52,836 bases of DNA from Nitrospira sp. (GCA_029865225.1 JAOUHJ010000018.1:1-52836), one strand, 5' to 3'. Positions 1 through 10,012 are shown, counted from the stretch's first letter. Notes: a model not told the origin generated them from the sequence alone. Translations and numbers: made by a program.

Positions 1-1
1 C

Positions 2-109
2 TATTCCCCAGATCTGAACCCCATCGAACATGATTTCGCCGCCCTCAAGAAACGCCGGGAGTATCAGGAGCAGGCCACCCTCGACGACATTGTAAAAGCC
101 TATCACTGA
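2..109 (+). pseudogene. C-terminal end of an IS630-family transposase, cut by the window edge
   Basis: Reading from base 2 gives 35 residues ending at a TGA at 107-109, starting YSPDLNPIEHDFAALKKRR. The SPxLNPIEH block is the hallmark of the DDE-superfamily IS630 transposases and carries the last catalytic acidic residue (E of IEH). The rest of the gene lies outside the window, so it cannot be told whether the element is intact. The usual basic C-terminal tail follows the motif, so the visible end looks natural and not truncated. Confidence 0.8.
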
Positions 110-257
110 TGACAGGCTTAGCTATAGTGGGCCAAGGGCATGTTCCTCAAGGGCATGTTCCTGATAATCGCTGGGTCGACGGTCTCACCGCCGATGGCGC
201 CAGCGATCGACGAGGTGGGGAATATTGCGACGTGTATCTACGATGAATGAAAATGGA
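110..257. other. Intergenic stretch after the IS630 transposase
   Basis: No gene is seen here. It probably contains the outer end of the IS630 element. A 14-base unit AAGGGCATGTTCCT is repeated almost back to back at about 134-160. The exact element boundary cannot be fixed from one end. Confidence 0.4.
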
Positions 258-920
258 CTAGGTCAGTCCTCCCAGCACGGCTTGAGTGGTCTTAAAGTGC
301 AGTTTCGCCACTGAACCTAACCGGTCTTGGCCATGTTTCTTGATGATCATCTTCGCGGCGAGTTCGACGGCTGGTGAGGCGCCTTTCGGGAGGGTGGTGC
401 CGACTTCGTCGGACAGCCGCTTCAAGCGCAAGAGAAACTCCGCGCGAGCCAGGATTGAGGCAGCGGCAACGGCCAAGTCGGATTCTGCCTTGGTTCGCTG
501 TTCGAGGACGATCGTCCGTCCCTTTTCCTGCAGTGCATTCAGAATCAACCTCTCGTCCCCGAATTGATCTGAGATAGCCCGTTCGCAGGTCACGCCTCGT
601 TCCAGCAGATTCTCCAGCGCCTTTGCATGGCCCCAGGCGAGCAGGCGGTTCAGATTCTTAATCTTGGTGTAGAGTTCGTTGTACTTTTGTGGCCCGATGG
701 CGATGACGCTATGTGGGCAGATGGTCTTGATGTCCGGGGCTAGTTCGAGCACACGCCCATCAGAAATCTTCTTGCTGTCCCGCACTTCCATGAGCCTCAG
801 CTCGCCTTGCGTCGTGGCGTCCACGAAGACGGCTGCGATGACAAGCGGGCCGAAGTAGTCGCCCTTCCCTGATTCATCGATGCCGATGCGCTCGATCGTG
901 TGAGATGGTTGTGCAGTCAT
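258..920 (-). CDS. rnhC: Ribonuclease HIII, short form
   Basis: This enzyme cleaves the RNA strand of RNA-DNA hybrids in the cytoplasm. The signature GIDESGKGDYFGP at residues 13-25 contains the catalytic Asp15 and Glu16; the glycine-lysine-rich GKGDYFGP form is typical of HIII and differs from HII. Further acidic residues follow in ISDQFGDER and KAESDLAVAAASILAR. At 220 residues it is about 80 shorter than classical Firmicutes HIII proteins and lacks their N-terminal TBP-like substrate-binding domain, because the catalytic motif begins almost at the start. It is transcribed toward the IS630 remnant, divergent from the M48 protease gene. The ATG at 918-920 is the only good start. Confidence 0.88.
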   Translation of the reverse strand: MTAQPSHTIERIGIDESGKGDYFGPLVIAAVFVDATTQGELRLMEVRDSKKISDGRVLELAPDIKTICPHSVIAIGPQKYNELYTKIKNLNRLLAWGHAKALENLLERGVTCERAISDQFGDERLILNALQEKGRTIVLEQRTKAESDLAVAAASILARAEFLLRLKRLSDEVGTTLPKGASPAVELAAKMIIKKHGQDRLGSVAKLHFKTTQAVLGGLT

Positions 921-1042
921 GCCGGATGCGTCTCTCCCTCTGGAAATTATTCCTAGGGGCGCGGTAATCTACCAACCAGATCCATAACGGTCAATCTATC
1001 TATCTGTATCTATCGGGACTCGCTTTGACGGGAGGATGGGAG

Positions 1043-1909
1043 ATGTGTACGTGGCGACGCAGGCGCACGACAATGGCGTTATGTGTGCTCTCAGTAGCGA
1101 TGAGCCTAGTAGGATGTGAGACCAATCCCTATACAGGGCGTAAGCAGCTGCTGATGACCTCGGTGAATCAAGAAATGCAGATGGGAGCTCAGGCGTACGA
1201 TCAGGTCAAGAGCGACCCGAAGATGAGGCTGTCTCAAGATCCTCGGGAAATCGAGCCCGTAAAACGGGTGGCGGCCAGGATTGTCGAAGCTGCGAAACGG
1301 TCGAAGTATGCTGAGATGGCGAAGCAGTTTCAGTGGGAAGTCACGGTGATCAAAGATGATACGACGGCCAACGCCTTTGCGCTGCCTGGTGGAAAGATGG
1401 CGGTCTACACCGGGATTTTCCCTGTAGCAAAGACAGAAGCAGGTTTGGCGGCCGTGATGGGACACGAGGTAGTGCATGCCTTAGCTCGCCATGGGGCAGA
1501 GCGCATGAGTCAAGGGCAGGTCGCGAATGTCGGGTTGCAGGTTGTTGGTGCGGCGATTGGGATGAGTGGGGGGAACCCCATGCTTGGCCAAGCGACGATG
1601 GCGGCGCTCGGTGTAGGGGCTCAGGTCGGAGTCTTGCTACCCTTCAGCCGCAAACATGAATCAGAGGCCGATTATGTTGGAATCCTCCTGGCGGCCGATG
1701 CCGGGTACGACCCCCGCGAGTCCGTGGCACTCTGGGAACGGATGGCACAGCTGTCCGCGGGAGGAGGGCCGGCAGAATTCCTATCGACTCATCCGGGTCA
1801 TGACACCAGAATCGACCAATTGAAGGAGTGGATGCCTGAGGCTATGGCCATTTATCAGAAGAGAGCTCAGATGCCAGCCAGGCCATTACCAGAAGTAGGT
1901 GGTAGCTAA
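1043..1909 (+). CDS. M48-family zinc metalloprotease lipoprotein
   Basis: This is a periplasmic, membrane-anchored protease of the M48 (LoiP/YcaL/BepA-like) group, probably in envelope protein quality control. The N-terminus MCTWRRRRTTMALCVL-SLVGC is a lipoprotein signal with lipobox cysteine at residue 25. The zinc motif HEVVH is at residues 141-145, with the third ligand in ESEAD at 206-210. The start at 1043 is chosen because GGGAGG at 1030-1035 gives good spacing; an upstream TTG at 1025 is in frame but less likely. No TPR domain follows, unlike BepA. The next gene is the RNase P RNA, in the same direction. Confidence 0.88.
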   Translation: MCTWRRRRTTMALCVLSVAMSLVGCETNPYTGRKQLLMTSVNQEMQMGAQAYDQVKSDPKMRLSQDPREIEPVKRVAARIVEAAKRSKYAEMAKQFQWEVTVIKDDTTANAFALPGGKMAVYTGIFPVAKTEAGLAAVMGHEVVHALARHGAERMSQGQVANVGLQVVGAAIGMSGGNPMLGQATMAALGVGAQVGVLLPFSRKHESEADYVGILLAADAGYDPRESVALWERMAQLSAGGGPAEFLSTHPGHDTRIDQLKEWMPEAMAIYQKRAQMPARPLPEVGGS

Positions 1910-1957
1910 GGGCTCGTGCTGCCTTTGGCCAGTCGTAACAGAGACTTATCAGTCTGC

Positions 1958-1987
1958 TTGTGACCGACCAGCCTTATTGTTTATACT
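1958..1987 (+). promoter_or_regulatory. Sigma70-type promoter of rnpB
   Basis: TTGTGA at 1958-1963 and TATACT at 1982-1987 are separated by 18 bases. The -10 ends six bases before the predicted 5' end of the RNase P RNA, which fits a transcription start at that point. Confidence 0.6.
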
Positions 1988-1992
1988 GATTT

Positions 1993-2430
1993 GGCGTGGG
2001 TGGAAGATTGGATGGTCGCTCGGTGCATAGAGCATCGAGAGGAAAGTCCGGACTCCACGGGCAGGGCGCTGGGTAATTCCCAGGCGGAGCAATCCGACAC
2101 CAGCACCACAGAAATCAAACCGCCGATGGCCAAGGCGATGGGATCCCATCTGGTCGCTGCGGCTCAGGTAAGGGTGAAACGGTGGGGTAAGAGCCCACCG
2201 CGGTGGTGGCGACATCACCGGCATGGTAAGCGTCGCCCGGTGCAAGGCCAAATAGGAGGACACGTGCCGGACTCCTTACTGAGTTCTGCACACCGACTGG
2301 CCCGGTCGAGGTCTTCGGGTAGGTCGCTTGAGGTTCGGGGCAACTCGAATCCCAGAGAAATGATCATCCAGGCAAAGGGGGAAAATTCTTTGCGGGACAG
2401 AATCCGGCTTATAGGTCTTCCGCCCACGCT
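1993..2430 (+). ncRNA. rnpB: RNase P RNA (bacterial type A)
   Basis: This is the catalytic RNA of RNase P, which removes 5' leaders from pre-tRNAs. The universal core GAGGAAAGTCCGGACTCC lies at about 2037-2054. The second conserved block GGTAAGAGCCCACCG is near 2185-2200, and ACAGAATCCGGCTTATA is near the 3' end at about 2397-2413. The 5' end GGCGTGGGTGGAAGA pairs with the 3' end TCTTCCGCCCACGCT to form helix P1, which sets the boundaries. The length of about 438 nt is slightly long for the class. Open frames read through this RNA on both strands, but they are incidental. Confidence 0.95.
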
Positions 2431-2499
2431 CTTTTGGACCTCGATGCTTTTCTGAGCGGATTCTGGACTATTCCCCTCCGGGCTTCGTTCGTCGGCGTG

Positions 2500-2529
2500 T
2501 TGACGGGATCCGAGTGAGGATGCTAGGAT
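2500..2529 (+). promoter_or_regulatory. Candidate promoter of the ilvBNC operon
   Basis: TTGACG at 2500-2505 and TAGGAT at 2524-2529 are 18 bases apart. A leader of about 115 bases follows before ilvB. It contains a small hairpin (CTGCAT/ATGCAG at 2563-2578) but no T-run or leader peptide that would indicate attenuation. Confidence 0.5.
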
Positions 2530-2652
2530 CTTGTATCTTTCCCCTTGATTTCACAAACATTTCTGCATGATGATGCAGCCTCCGCCGGGCCTGTCTTCTG
2601 AAGTCCGACTGAGACGAGCAGATCCGATCAAGCAGTGAGAGGGAGGGTTGTC

Positions 2653-4428
2653 ATGAAACTCACCGGTGCTGAAATCTTCATCGAATGCCTGAAGCGTGAG
2701 GGAGTGAAAACCGTCTTTGCGCTGCCAGGTGGAGTCGTCTTGAAGATTTTCGATACGCTCCATCAACAGAAGGACGTGGAAGTCATTTTAACGCGTCATG
2801 AGCAGGGGGCCGGCCACATGGCGGAAGGGTATGCCAAAGCCACCGGGAAAGCCGGAGTCTGTCTGGTCACGTCCGGTCCCGGCATGACCAATGTCATTAC
2901 GGCATTGGCCGATGCGTATATGGATTCAGTTCCCCTGGTCTGTTTCAGTGGCCAAGTTCCCACGAATCTGATCGGGAACGATGCCTTCCAGGAAGCGGAT
3001 AATGTCGGGTTGAGTCGCCCCTGCACGAAGTACAATTTTCTCGTCAAAGACGTGAACGATCTGGCCGGTACGATCAAAGAGGCGTTTTATATTGCCACCA
3101 CTGGTCGTCCAGGTCCGGTGCTCGTCGACATCCCGAAAGACGTATCGATGGCCAAAGCGGAATTCACCTATCCGAACGCTGTCTCGATCCGAGGGTACAA
3201 CCCGACCTACGATGGGAATAAATGGCAGATCAAACAGGCAGCCGAAGCGATCATGAAGGCTAAGAAGCCGATTCTCTATGTCGGCGGTGGTGTGGTCTTC
3301 TCCGGAGCTTCGCAGGAACTGCTCGAATTAGCCGAGATGACGCAGATCCCTGTGGATATGACATTGATGGGGCTCGGCGTGTTTCCGGGAGAACACCCCC
3401 TCTCCATGGGGATGCTCGGGATGCACGGGACCTATCAAGCCAACATGGCCATGCACTATTCAGATCTGGTGATCGCGATTGGTGCCCGGTTCGATGACCG
3501 GGTGACCGGGAAAGTGTCGGAGTTCTGTCCCCATGCGAAGGTGATTCACGTCGATATTGACCCGACGTCCATTCGGAAGAACATACACGTGGATATTCCC
3601 ATCGTCGGTGATTGCAAAACTGTGCTCCGTGAGTTGAACCAGATCCTACGCGCGACCGTCAACGGAGAGCAGAAAGACCTTCGGAAGCCCTGGTGGGATC
3701 AGATCCGAGAATGGCAACAGGCTCATCCCTTGACCTATCAGCAAGAGAAAGATGGGCCGATCAAGCCGCAGCAGGTGGTCAAACGGTTGTACGAGCTGAC
3801 GAAGGACAGGGATCCGATCGTTGCGACCGATGTCGGTCAGCACCAAATGTGGGCCGCACAGTATTTCAAATTGGCGAAACCGAATCGCTGGCTGACGTCG
3901 GGGGGGCTTGGGACGATGGGTTTTGGGTTCCCTGCCGCCATGGGTGCACAGGCCGCTTTCCGGGATCGGCTGGTGCTCTGTATTGCCGGAGACGGCAGCG
4001 TCCAGATGAATATGCAGGAAATGGCGACGGCTGTCGTGAGCAAATTGCCGGTGAAGATCATCATTCTGAATAACGGATTTCACGGCATGGTCCGGCAGTG
4101 GCAGGATCTCTTTTATGAAGGGCGCTATGCGTCCAGCTATCTGGATACGACTCCCGATTTTGTGAAGTTGGCGGAGGCCTATGGCGCGGTGGGGTTGCGT
4201 GTCAAAAAGGTTGGAGATCTCGATGCGGTGTTGAAGGAAGCGTTAGCGACGGACAAACCGGTGATCGTGGATGTACCCACCTATCCCTATGAAAATTGCT
4301 ATCCGATGATCCCAGCGGGTGGATGCAATCATGAAATGATTCTGGAAGATCCGCCTGAATTGAAGAAGAAGCAGTCAGGCTCAACGAAAGTGACGCCCGA
4401 AGATAAGGATACGGTGCTCACAGCATAG
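2653..4428 (+). CDS. ilvB: Acetolactate synthase, large (catalytic) subunit
   Basis: This enzyme condenses pyruvate with pyruvate or 2-oxobutyrate using thiamine diphosphate, the first common step to valine, leucine and isoleucine. The N-terminal domain has the catalytic glutamate in TRHEQGAGHMAEGYA. The C-terminal domain has the TPP/Mg motif, GDGSVQMNMQE through KIIILNN. The ATG at 2653 is chosen because GAGGGAGGG ends five bases upstream and the protein then starts MKLTGAEIF as usual for the family. A GTG at 2635 is in frame but overlaps that ribosome site. The length of about 591 residues is normal. It is followed by ilvN and ilvC in the same direction. Confidence 0.95.
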   Translation: MKLTGAEIFIECLKREGVKTVFALPGGVVLKIFDTLHQQKDVEVILTRHEQGAGHMAEGYAKATGKAGVCLVTSGPGMTNVITALADAYMDSVPLVCFSGQVPTNLIGNDAFQEADNVGLSRPCTKYNFLVKDVNDLAGTIKEAFYIATTGRPGPVLVDIPKDVSMAKAEFTYPNAVSIRGYNPTYDGNKWQIKQAAEAIMKAKKPILYVGGGVVFSGASQELLELAEMTQIPVDMTLMGLGVFPGEHPLSMGMLGMHGTYQANMAMHYSDLVIAIGARFDDRVTGKVSEFCPHAKVIHVDIDPTSIRKNIHVDIPIVGDCKTVLRELNQILRATVNGEQKDLRKPWWDQIREWQQAHPLTYQQEKDGPIKPQQVVKRLYELTKDRDPIVATDVGQHQMWAAQYFKLAKPNRWLTSGGLGTMGFGFPAAMGAQAAFRDRLVLCIAGDGSVQMNMQEMATAVVSKLPVKIIILNNGFHGMVRQWQDLFYEGRYASSYLDTTPDFVKLAEAYGAVGLRVKKVGDLDAVLKEALATDKPVIVDVPTYPYENCYPMIPAGGCNHEMILEDPPELKKKQSGSTKVTPEDKDTVLTA

Positions 4429-4507
4429 AGGAAGTGGTGAGCGAGACGCGCTCGGAGCTGAGTGATCAGGCTCGGCTTTCAGCACGCGAATCTCAACACG
4501 CAACAAG

Positions 4508-5026
4508 ATGGAACACATTATTTCGGTGACGGTTGAAAATAAATTCGGGGTTCTGTCTCGAGTGGCCGGGTTGTTCAGCGGGCGAGGGTTCAACATTGAG
4601 AGTTTGTCGGTTGCGCCGACGCTCGACCCCTCGATGTCTCAGATGACCATCGTCACGTCGGGTGATGAGCGGATCATTGAACAGATCGTAAAGCAGCTGA
4701 ACAAACTGATCGATGTGATCAAAGTGGTGGACCTGAACGAAACAGAATTTGTCTCCCGAGAAACCGCGATCATCAAGGTCCATACGAAGGACCAGGATCG
4801 TGCTGAGGCGCTCAGGATCGTAGACATCTTTCGGGCAAATGTCATCGATTCAACGCCGACGACCTACACGATCGAAGTCTCCGGCGATCCTAAAAAGATT
4901 GAAGCGATCATCAACCTGCTGCAACCTCTTGGGATCAAGGATTTGGTGCGAACCGGCCGAGTCGCCGTCGCTCGCGAACCAGTCCGTTCGGCTGCGGTTC
5001 AAGCGAAGAAGGTGGTTCGCGAGTAG
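4508..5026 (+). CDS. ilvN: Acetolactate synthase, small regulatory subunit
   Basis: This subunit binds IlvB, raises its activity and confers valine feedback inhibition. The ACT domain at residues 2-75 opens with EHIISVTVENKFGVLSRVAG and continues with RGFNIESLSV, both typical of IlvN/IlvH. The C-terminal half (about 80-160) is the second regulatory domain. The length of 172 residues is standard for the long form. It lies 79 bases after ilvB and 60 before ilvC, consistent with one operon. Confidence 0.94.
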   Translation: MEHIISVTVENKFGVLSRVAGLFSGRGFNIESLSVAPTLDPSMSQMTIVTSGDERIIEQIVKQLNKLIDVIKVVDLNETEFVSRETAIIKVHTKDQDRAEALRIVDIFRANVIDSTPTTYTIEVSGDPKKIEAIINLLQPLGIKDLVRTGRVAVAREPVRSAAVQAKKVVRE

Positions 5027-5068
5027 CACTCTACGAGAAAATTGGCGGTTTGTTATATACTGAGTTAG

Positions 5069-6100
<1,032 letters not shown>

Positions 6101-6222
6101 GGATGTTGAAACCGACTGCCAGCTTCGTTCTCGCATCGTTCCAAGGCTCAACGTACAATAGACGCGTACGCCTCGCCTTTTCACTCGCTGCGGCCTTGCT
6201 GGTCAGTCGGTTTGAACATCCC
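6101..6222. repeat. Long inverted repeat element (REP/MITE-like) after ilvC
   Basis: The 5' arm at 6101-6123 and the 3' arm at 6198-6222 are reverse complements over about 23 of 24 positions, with one mismatch and one single-base bulge. They enclose about 74 bases. The arms contain AAACCGACTG and begin directly after the ilvC stop. No open frame fills the element. It could act as a terminator or mRNA-stabilising hairpin between ilvC and psd, or be a non-autonomous mobile repeat. Only one copy is in this window. Confidence 0.7.
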
Positions 6223-6243
6223 TCAGAAGAGTGAGGCAATTGC

Positions 6244-6894
6244 GTGGCAGATCGTGCTGTCGGTATTCCATTCGCCAAAGAAGGAATTCCCTTCATCGCA
6301 GCGCCGGCCGGGGGTACACTGCTGGCAGGATGGTTGGGTTGGCCGGTCTTCGCGTTTCTCGGAGGCGTGGCGACCATTTTTTCGGCGTGGTTCTTTCGGA
6401 ATCCAGCTAGGGTTGTCCCCCAAGGGCCGAATCTCATCGTCGCGCCAGGCGATGGGAAGGTGATCGCGATCGAGGAAGAATTTGAGCCGAGATATTTAAA
6501 GGAACGTTCCATAAGAGTGACGATATTTTTGAATGTCTTCAACGTCCATATCAATCGGATGCCTTGCGATGGGGTCATCGAGGATGTGCAGTACCAACCG
6601 GGTTTGTTCATGGTGGCCAGCAAGCCGGAGGCCACGTTGAGAAATGAACAGAACGCGGTGATGATTAAAACGAACGAAGGCATCAAGGTGCTGTGCGTCC
6701 AAGTAGCAGGACTCATTGCCCGGCGCATCGTGTCTTGGGTTTCACCACGGGACCAGGCTATTCGAGGTGAACGGTTCGGACTAATCCGTTTTGGATCACG
6801 AATGGATACCTTTCTTCCAATCGGTAGCAAGGTTCGTGTGGCGATAGGGGACCACGTCAAAGGCGGGGAAACGATTCTGGGGGAATTGCCATGA
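6244..6894 (+). CDS. psd: Phosphatidylserine decarboxylase proenzyme, short type
   Basis: Psd decarboxylates phosphatidylserine to phosphatidylethanolamine at the inner membrane. The protein is 216 residues, the short form found outside enterobacteria. Near the N-terminus is a hydrophobic hairpin (about 18-50) for membrane attachment. The FNVHINRMP motif and the C-terminal FGSRMD follow; the Gly-Ser in FGSRMD is the self-cleavage site that creates the pyruvoyl cofactor. The GTG start is preceded by GAGTGAGG. Its stop overlaps the pssA start by four bases (ATGA), so the two steps of PE synthesis are translationally coupled. Confidence 0.92.
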   Translation: MADRAVGIPFAKEGIPFIAAPAGGTLLAGWLGWPVFAFLGGVATIFSAWFFRNPARVVPQGPNLIVAPGDGKVIAIEEEFEPRYLKERSIRVTIFLNVFNVHINRMPCDGVIEDVQYQPGLFMVASKPEATLRNEQNAVMIKTNEGIKVLCVQVAGLIARRIVSWVSPRDQAIRGERFGLIRFGSRMDTFLPIGSKVRVAIGDHVKGGETILGELP

Positions 6895-7697
6895 AAACGG
6901 CAGGATTTAAGAATTCGTTCGGGAAAGAAGGAAAGCGGCGAAAAGCCGCCATGCACTTGATCCCGAATCTGTTCACAACCGGCAACCTGTTCTGCGGCGT
7001 GTATGCCATCCTGTCTGTCTTTAACGCCAACTACCTGGAAGCAGCCATTGCGATCCTCGTCGCGATGATTTTTGATGTACTGGATGGAAAGTCGGCACGC
7101 TTGACCAATAGTACGAGCCAATTTGGTCTGGAATACGACTCGTTGTCCGACGTCGTGTCGTTCGGTGTTGCGCCGGGTCTGTTGATCTACTCCTGGGCCT
7201 TGAGCGGACAGGGGACGTTCGGTGTCGCGGTGATGTTTGCGTACGTGGCGATGGGAGCTGTGCGTTTGGCACGCTTCAACTCGACGGTCGCAATAGCAGA
7301 CGGGAAATATTTTACCGGGTTGGCCATTCCGGCCGCTGCCGGCGTGGTGGCTTCCCTGGTGGTGTTCGATCATTACATCCTCAAGATGGGATTGGAATCC
7401 AAGCCGATCGTGGTCTTGATCATGACCTTAATACTGGCGTTCTTGATGGTCAGTACCATCAAGTATCGCAGCTTCAAAGACCTGAAATTTAAGGGCCATC
7501 GGCACATCACCTATCTCGTGTGGGGGATTCTTGTGTTGATGATGGTCGCAGCCCTCCCAGCCGTCATGTTGTTTGTGGTGTTCGCTGGGTATGCGTTGAT
7601 GGGGCCAGTCGAAAAGTTGTACTGGTTGGTCGCACCGTCTGCCGGTAAAAAGAACGTTGGGAAGGTCGATCCTTCGCCGGTTGAGACAAGATCCTAA
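6891..7697 (+). CDS. pssA: CDP-diacylglycerol-serine O-phosphatidyltransferase
   Basis: This integral membrane enzyme makes phosphatidylserine from CDP-diacylglycerol and serine, feeding Psd. The CDP-alcohol phosphotransferase motif is seen as DVLDGKSARLTNSTSQFG-EYDSLSD (D-G-x2-A-R-x8-G-x3-D-x3-D) at about residues 62-86. At least six hydrophobic segments follow. The length of 268 residues is normal for the Bacillus-type subclass. It overlaps psd by ATGA and is followed by the leucine T-box leader. Confidence 0.93.
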   Translation: MKTAGFKNSFGKEGKRRKAAMHLIPNLFTTGNLFCGVYAILSVFNANYLEAAIAILVAMIFDVLDGKSARLTNSTSQFGLEYDSLSDVVSFGVAPGLLIYSWALSGQGTFGVAVMFAYVAMGAVRLARFNSTVAIADGKYFTGLAIPAAAGVVASLVVFDHYILKMGLESKPIVVLIMTLILAFLMVSTIKYRSFKDLKFKGHRHITYLVWGILVLMMVAALPAVMLFVVFAGYALMGPVEKLYWLVAPSAGKKNVGKVDPSPVETRS

Positions 7698-7724
7698 CTG
7701 ACTGCGAATAACGACAGTAATATC

Positions 7725-8010
7725 AGAGCATCGAACGGCGATGACGAGGAGTAGTAGGCGAAGAATCTAGCAGCGGAGGAAGAGATACCTCCTAGAGAGC
7801 TGGTGGGTGGTGCGAACCAGCCTAGATTCCGTCGAACTCGCCTCTGAGCCGAATCTCTGAAGTAAGAGTAGGAGATTCCGCCTTGCCCTCGTAAGGGGCT
7901 TAAGGAAGGGCCTGAGCCACCAAAGGGAATCAGGCTAAATCAGGGTGGTACCACGGAGCGCCGGTCAAGCCTTCGTCCCTGGGTAACTAAGGGGGCCGAA
8001 GGCTTTTGTG
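7725..8010 (+). promoter_or_regulatory. Leucine T-box riboswitch (transcriptional) upstream of leuA
   Basis: The leader carries the conserved T-box AGGGTGGTACCACGG at 7942-7956, which base-pairs with the acceptor end of uncharged tRNA. Stem I can be traced. GGC/GCC with GATGA opposite TGA forms the K-turn, followed by GAGG/CCTC. The specifier loop lies between CCTC and the GGCG/CGTC helix, then GAATCTAG/CTAGATTC. The apical part is AGAGAGCTGG-GGTGCGAACCAGC. The specifier codon in GAACTCG is CTC (7837-7839), a leucine codon, matching the leuA gene downstream. Uncharged tRNA-Leu should favour the antiterminator and switch leuA on. Confidence 0.92.
7967..8010 (+). terminator. Regulated intrinsic terminator of the T-box leader
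   Basis: AAGCCTTCG at 7967-7975 pairs with CGAAGGCTT at 7997-8005. CCC/GGG pairing lies inside, and TTTTGTGTTT follows. The 5' arm lies just after the T-box sequence, so antiterminator and terminator are mutually exclusive, as in transcription-attenuating T-boxes. Confidence 0.85.
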
Positions 8011-8035
8011 TTTCTAGAGGGAGAAAGGTGGCACC

Positions 8036-9583
8036 ATGGCACGCATGATCAAAATTTTCGACACAACCTTGAGAGACGGCGAGCAATCGCCGGGCGCCAG
8101 CATGAACGTGGAGGAAAAGGTCATGGTGGCCAAACAGCTGGCGAGGCTAGGTGTCGATATCATCGAGGCGGGATTCGCGTACAGTTCGCCAGGGGATTTC
8201 GAGGCAGTTCGACGGATTGCTCAAGAAGTGGAAGGGCCGACGATCTGCAGCCTTGCGCGTGCACGTCCGGAGGACATTGATCGAGCGTGGGAGGCGTTAC
8301 AAGGGGTTCCGAAGGTGCGTATCCACACGTTCCTGTCGACATCTGATATCCATCTCAAACACCAGTTTCGGATGACTCGGGAACAGGCGAAGCAGCGTGC
8401 CGTAGACATGGTCCAGCGGGCTCGCGGCTACGTCGACGACGTCGAATTTTCCCCGATGGATGCCAGCCGGTCGGATCCTGCTTATCTCTACGAAGTCATC
8501 GAGGCGGTGATTGCGGCAGGAGCGGGAACCATCAACATTCCGGACACGGTGGGATATGCCGTGCCTCAGGAATTCGGCGCATTGATCAAGGGCATCTGCG
8601 ATCGGGTTCCAAATTCCAAGCAGGCCGTCATTTCTGTCCATTGTCACAACGACCTCGGTGTCGCAGTCGCGAACAGCTTGGCGGCTATCATCAATGGGGC
8701 CGGTCAAGTCGAATGTACGATCAATGGCATTGGGGAACGGGCAGGTAATACGTCGTTAGAAGAAATAGTGATGGGTCTCCGGACCAGGACGGACTTCTAT
8801 CACGCAGATACGGGTGTCAAGACAGAAGAGATTGCAAAAACGAGTCGCTTGGTCAGCAAGATCACGGGGATGGTCGTGCAACCGAACAAGGCCATCGTGG
8901 GGGCCAATGCGTTCGCCCATACATCCGGCATTCATCAAGACGGCTTACTCAAAGACAAGACCACCTATGAGATCATGCGACCGGAATCCATCGGGTTGGT
9001 CGAGAGTCAGATGGTGATGGGAAAGCTCTCCGGACGACATGCATTTCGTCAACGGTTGGAAGAGTTGGGATATAAGCTCAGCGACGAAGAGGTCAATCAT
9101 GCGTTTGAACGGTTCAAGAAACTGGCCGATCAAAAGAAGGAAATTTTCGAGGAAGACCTCGAGGTCATTGTCTCTGAAGAGTTGTCGAAGATGGCCGATC
9201 GTATCACCTTGACGGCGTTGCGCGTGTCGAGCGGCACCAACCAGGTTCCCACCGCCACCGTCGAGCTGGAGGTCGACGGCAACGCCATGGTGCAAACCGG
9301 CACAGGCGATGGACCAGTGGATGCCGTCTACCGCACTATTGCCGCGATCACACAGACCAAGAGCAAGTTACTGATGTATGTCGTGAAAGCCATCACGGGT
9401 GGTACCGATGCGCAGGGGGAGGTTTCCGTTCGTGTTCAAGAAGATGGTCGAACCGTCACCGGGCACGGGGCCGATACGGATATCATCACCGCCTCAGCGC
9501 GAGCCTATCTCAGTGCCTTGAATAAGCTCGCCTATCTTGCGACCAAACAAGCGCAAGGGGAGCAGAAGGTGAACTTGATTTGA
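8036..9583 (+). CDS. leuA: 2-isopropylmalate synthase
   Basis: LeuA condenses 2-oxoisovalerate with acetyl-CoA, the committed step to leucine. The DRE-TIM barrel begins with [19 protein letters not shown] and has the metal ligands in the [13 protein letters not shown] segment. HTSGIHQDG and the C-terminal LeuA allosteric domain (about 390-510, leucine binding) follow. The length of 515 residues is typical of the long bacterial form. ATG 8036 is preceded by GAAAGGTGG. Expression is predicted to be controlled by the T-box immediately upstream, in addition to feedback inhibition. Confidence 0.95.
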   Translation: MARMIKIFDTTLRDGEQSPGASMNVEEKVMVAKQLARLGVDIIEAGFAYSSPGDFEAVRRIAQEVEGPTICSLARARPEDIDRAWEALQGVPKVRIHTFLSTSDIHLKHQFRMTREQAKQRAVDMVQRARGYVDDVEFSPMDASRSDPAYLYEVIEAVIAAGAGTINIPDTVGYAVPQEFGALIKGICDRVPNSKQAVISVHCHNDLGVAVANSLAAIINGAGQVECTINGIGERAGNTSLEEIVMGLRTRTDFYHADTGVKTEEIAKTSRLVSKITGMVVQPNKAIVGANAFAHTSGIHQDGLLKDKTTYEIMRPESIGLVESQMVMGKLSGRHAFRQRLEELGYKLSDEEVNHAFERFKKLADQKKEIFEEDLEVIVSEELSKMADRITLTALRVSSGTNQVPTATVELEVDGNAMVQTGTGDGPVDAVYRTIAAITQTKSKLLMYVVKAITGGTDAQGEVSVRVQEDGRTVTGHGADTDIITASARAYLSALNKLAYLATKQAQGEQKVNLI

Positions 9584-9649
9584 CGGGGATACGCACGGTA
9601 CAGTTTTTAATTCTGGGACCGAATGACTTCCCTAGAAGGAGGCTTGGGC

Positions 9650-10012
9650 GTGTGGAAGGTGGCGCTAGGGGACCGGCCAGAGTTTCTAGCCGGCGACCAT
9701 ACTCGGTTACGGGAGATACTTCATCCTGCAAAGCAGCCGCTTGAACTAGGGTATAGCCTAGCCCACGGAAGGCTGGGCCCAGGGGTGCGGTCCAAACGAC
9801 ATATTTTGACCTCCTCCGAAGTCTACTATTTTATCTCCGGCCAAGGGCGATTCAGGATCAACGACCAGGTCACGCAGATCGAAGCAGGCACCACGGTCTA
9901 TGTCCAGCCGGGAGGTGAACAGTGTCTCGAAAATACGGGAGCAGTGGATATTGAGTTCTTGTGTCTGGTGGATCCCGCTTGGCGGGAAGAAGATGAAACA
10001 GTATTGGAATAG
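9650..10012 (+). CDS. Small cupin-domain protein
   Basis: This is a single cupin barrel of about 120 residues, without a recognised reaction. Cupin motif 1 is degenerate around [20 protein letters not shown]. The second motif is around [20 protein letters not shown]. The start is set at GTG 9650 because AAGGAGG at 9636-9642 sits seven bases before it; an ATG at 9623 is in frame but lacks such a site. It lies between leuA and leuB, so it is probably cotranscribed with leucine genes. Related proteins are often labelled mannose-6-phosphate isomerase-like, but nothing here supports that reaction. Confidence 0.75.
   Translation: MWKVALGDRPEFLAGDHTRLREILHPAKQPLELGYSLAHGRLGPGVRSKRHILTSSEVYYFISGQGRFRINDQVTQIEAGTTVYVQPGGEQCLENTGAVDIEFLCLVDPAWREEDETVLE

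Noticed and set aside
1991..2455. Open frames of 154 and 70 codons on both strands over the RNase P RNA
   Set aside because: The sequence is clearly rnpB by conserved core and terminal helix; the frames have no protein-like features.
2563..2578. Small hairpin in the ilvB leader as an attenuator
   Set aside because: No T-run, no alternative structure and no leader peptide rich in branched-chain codons.
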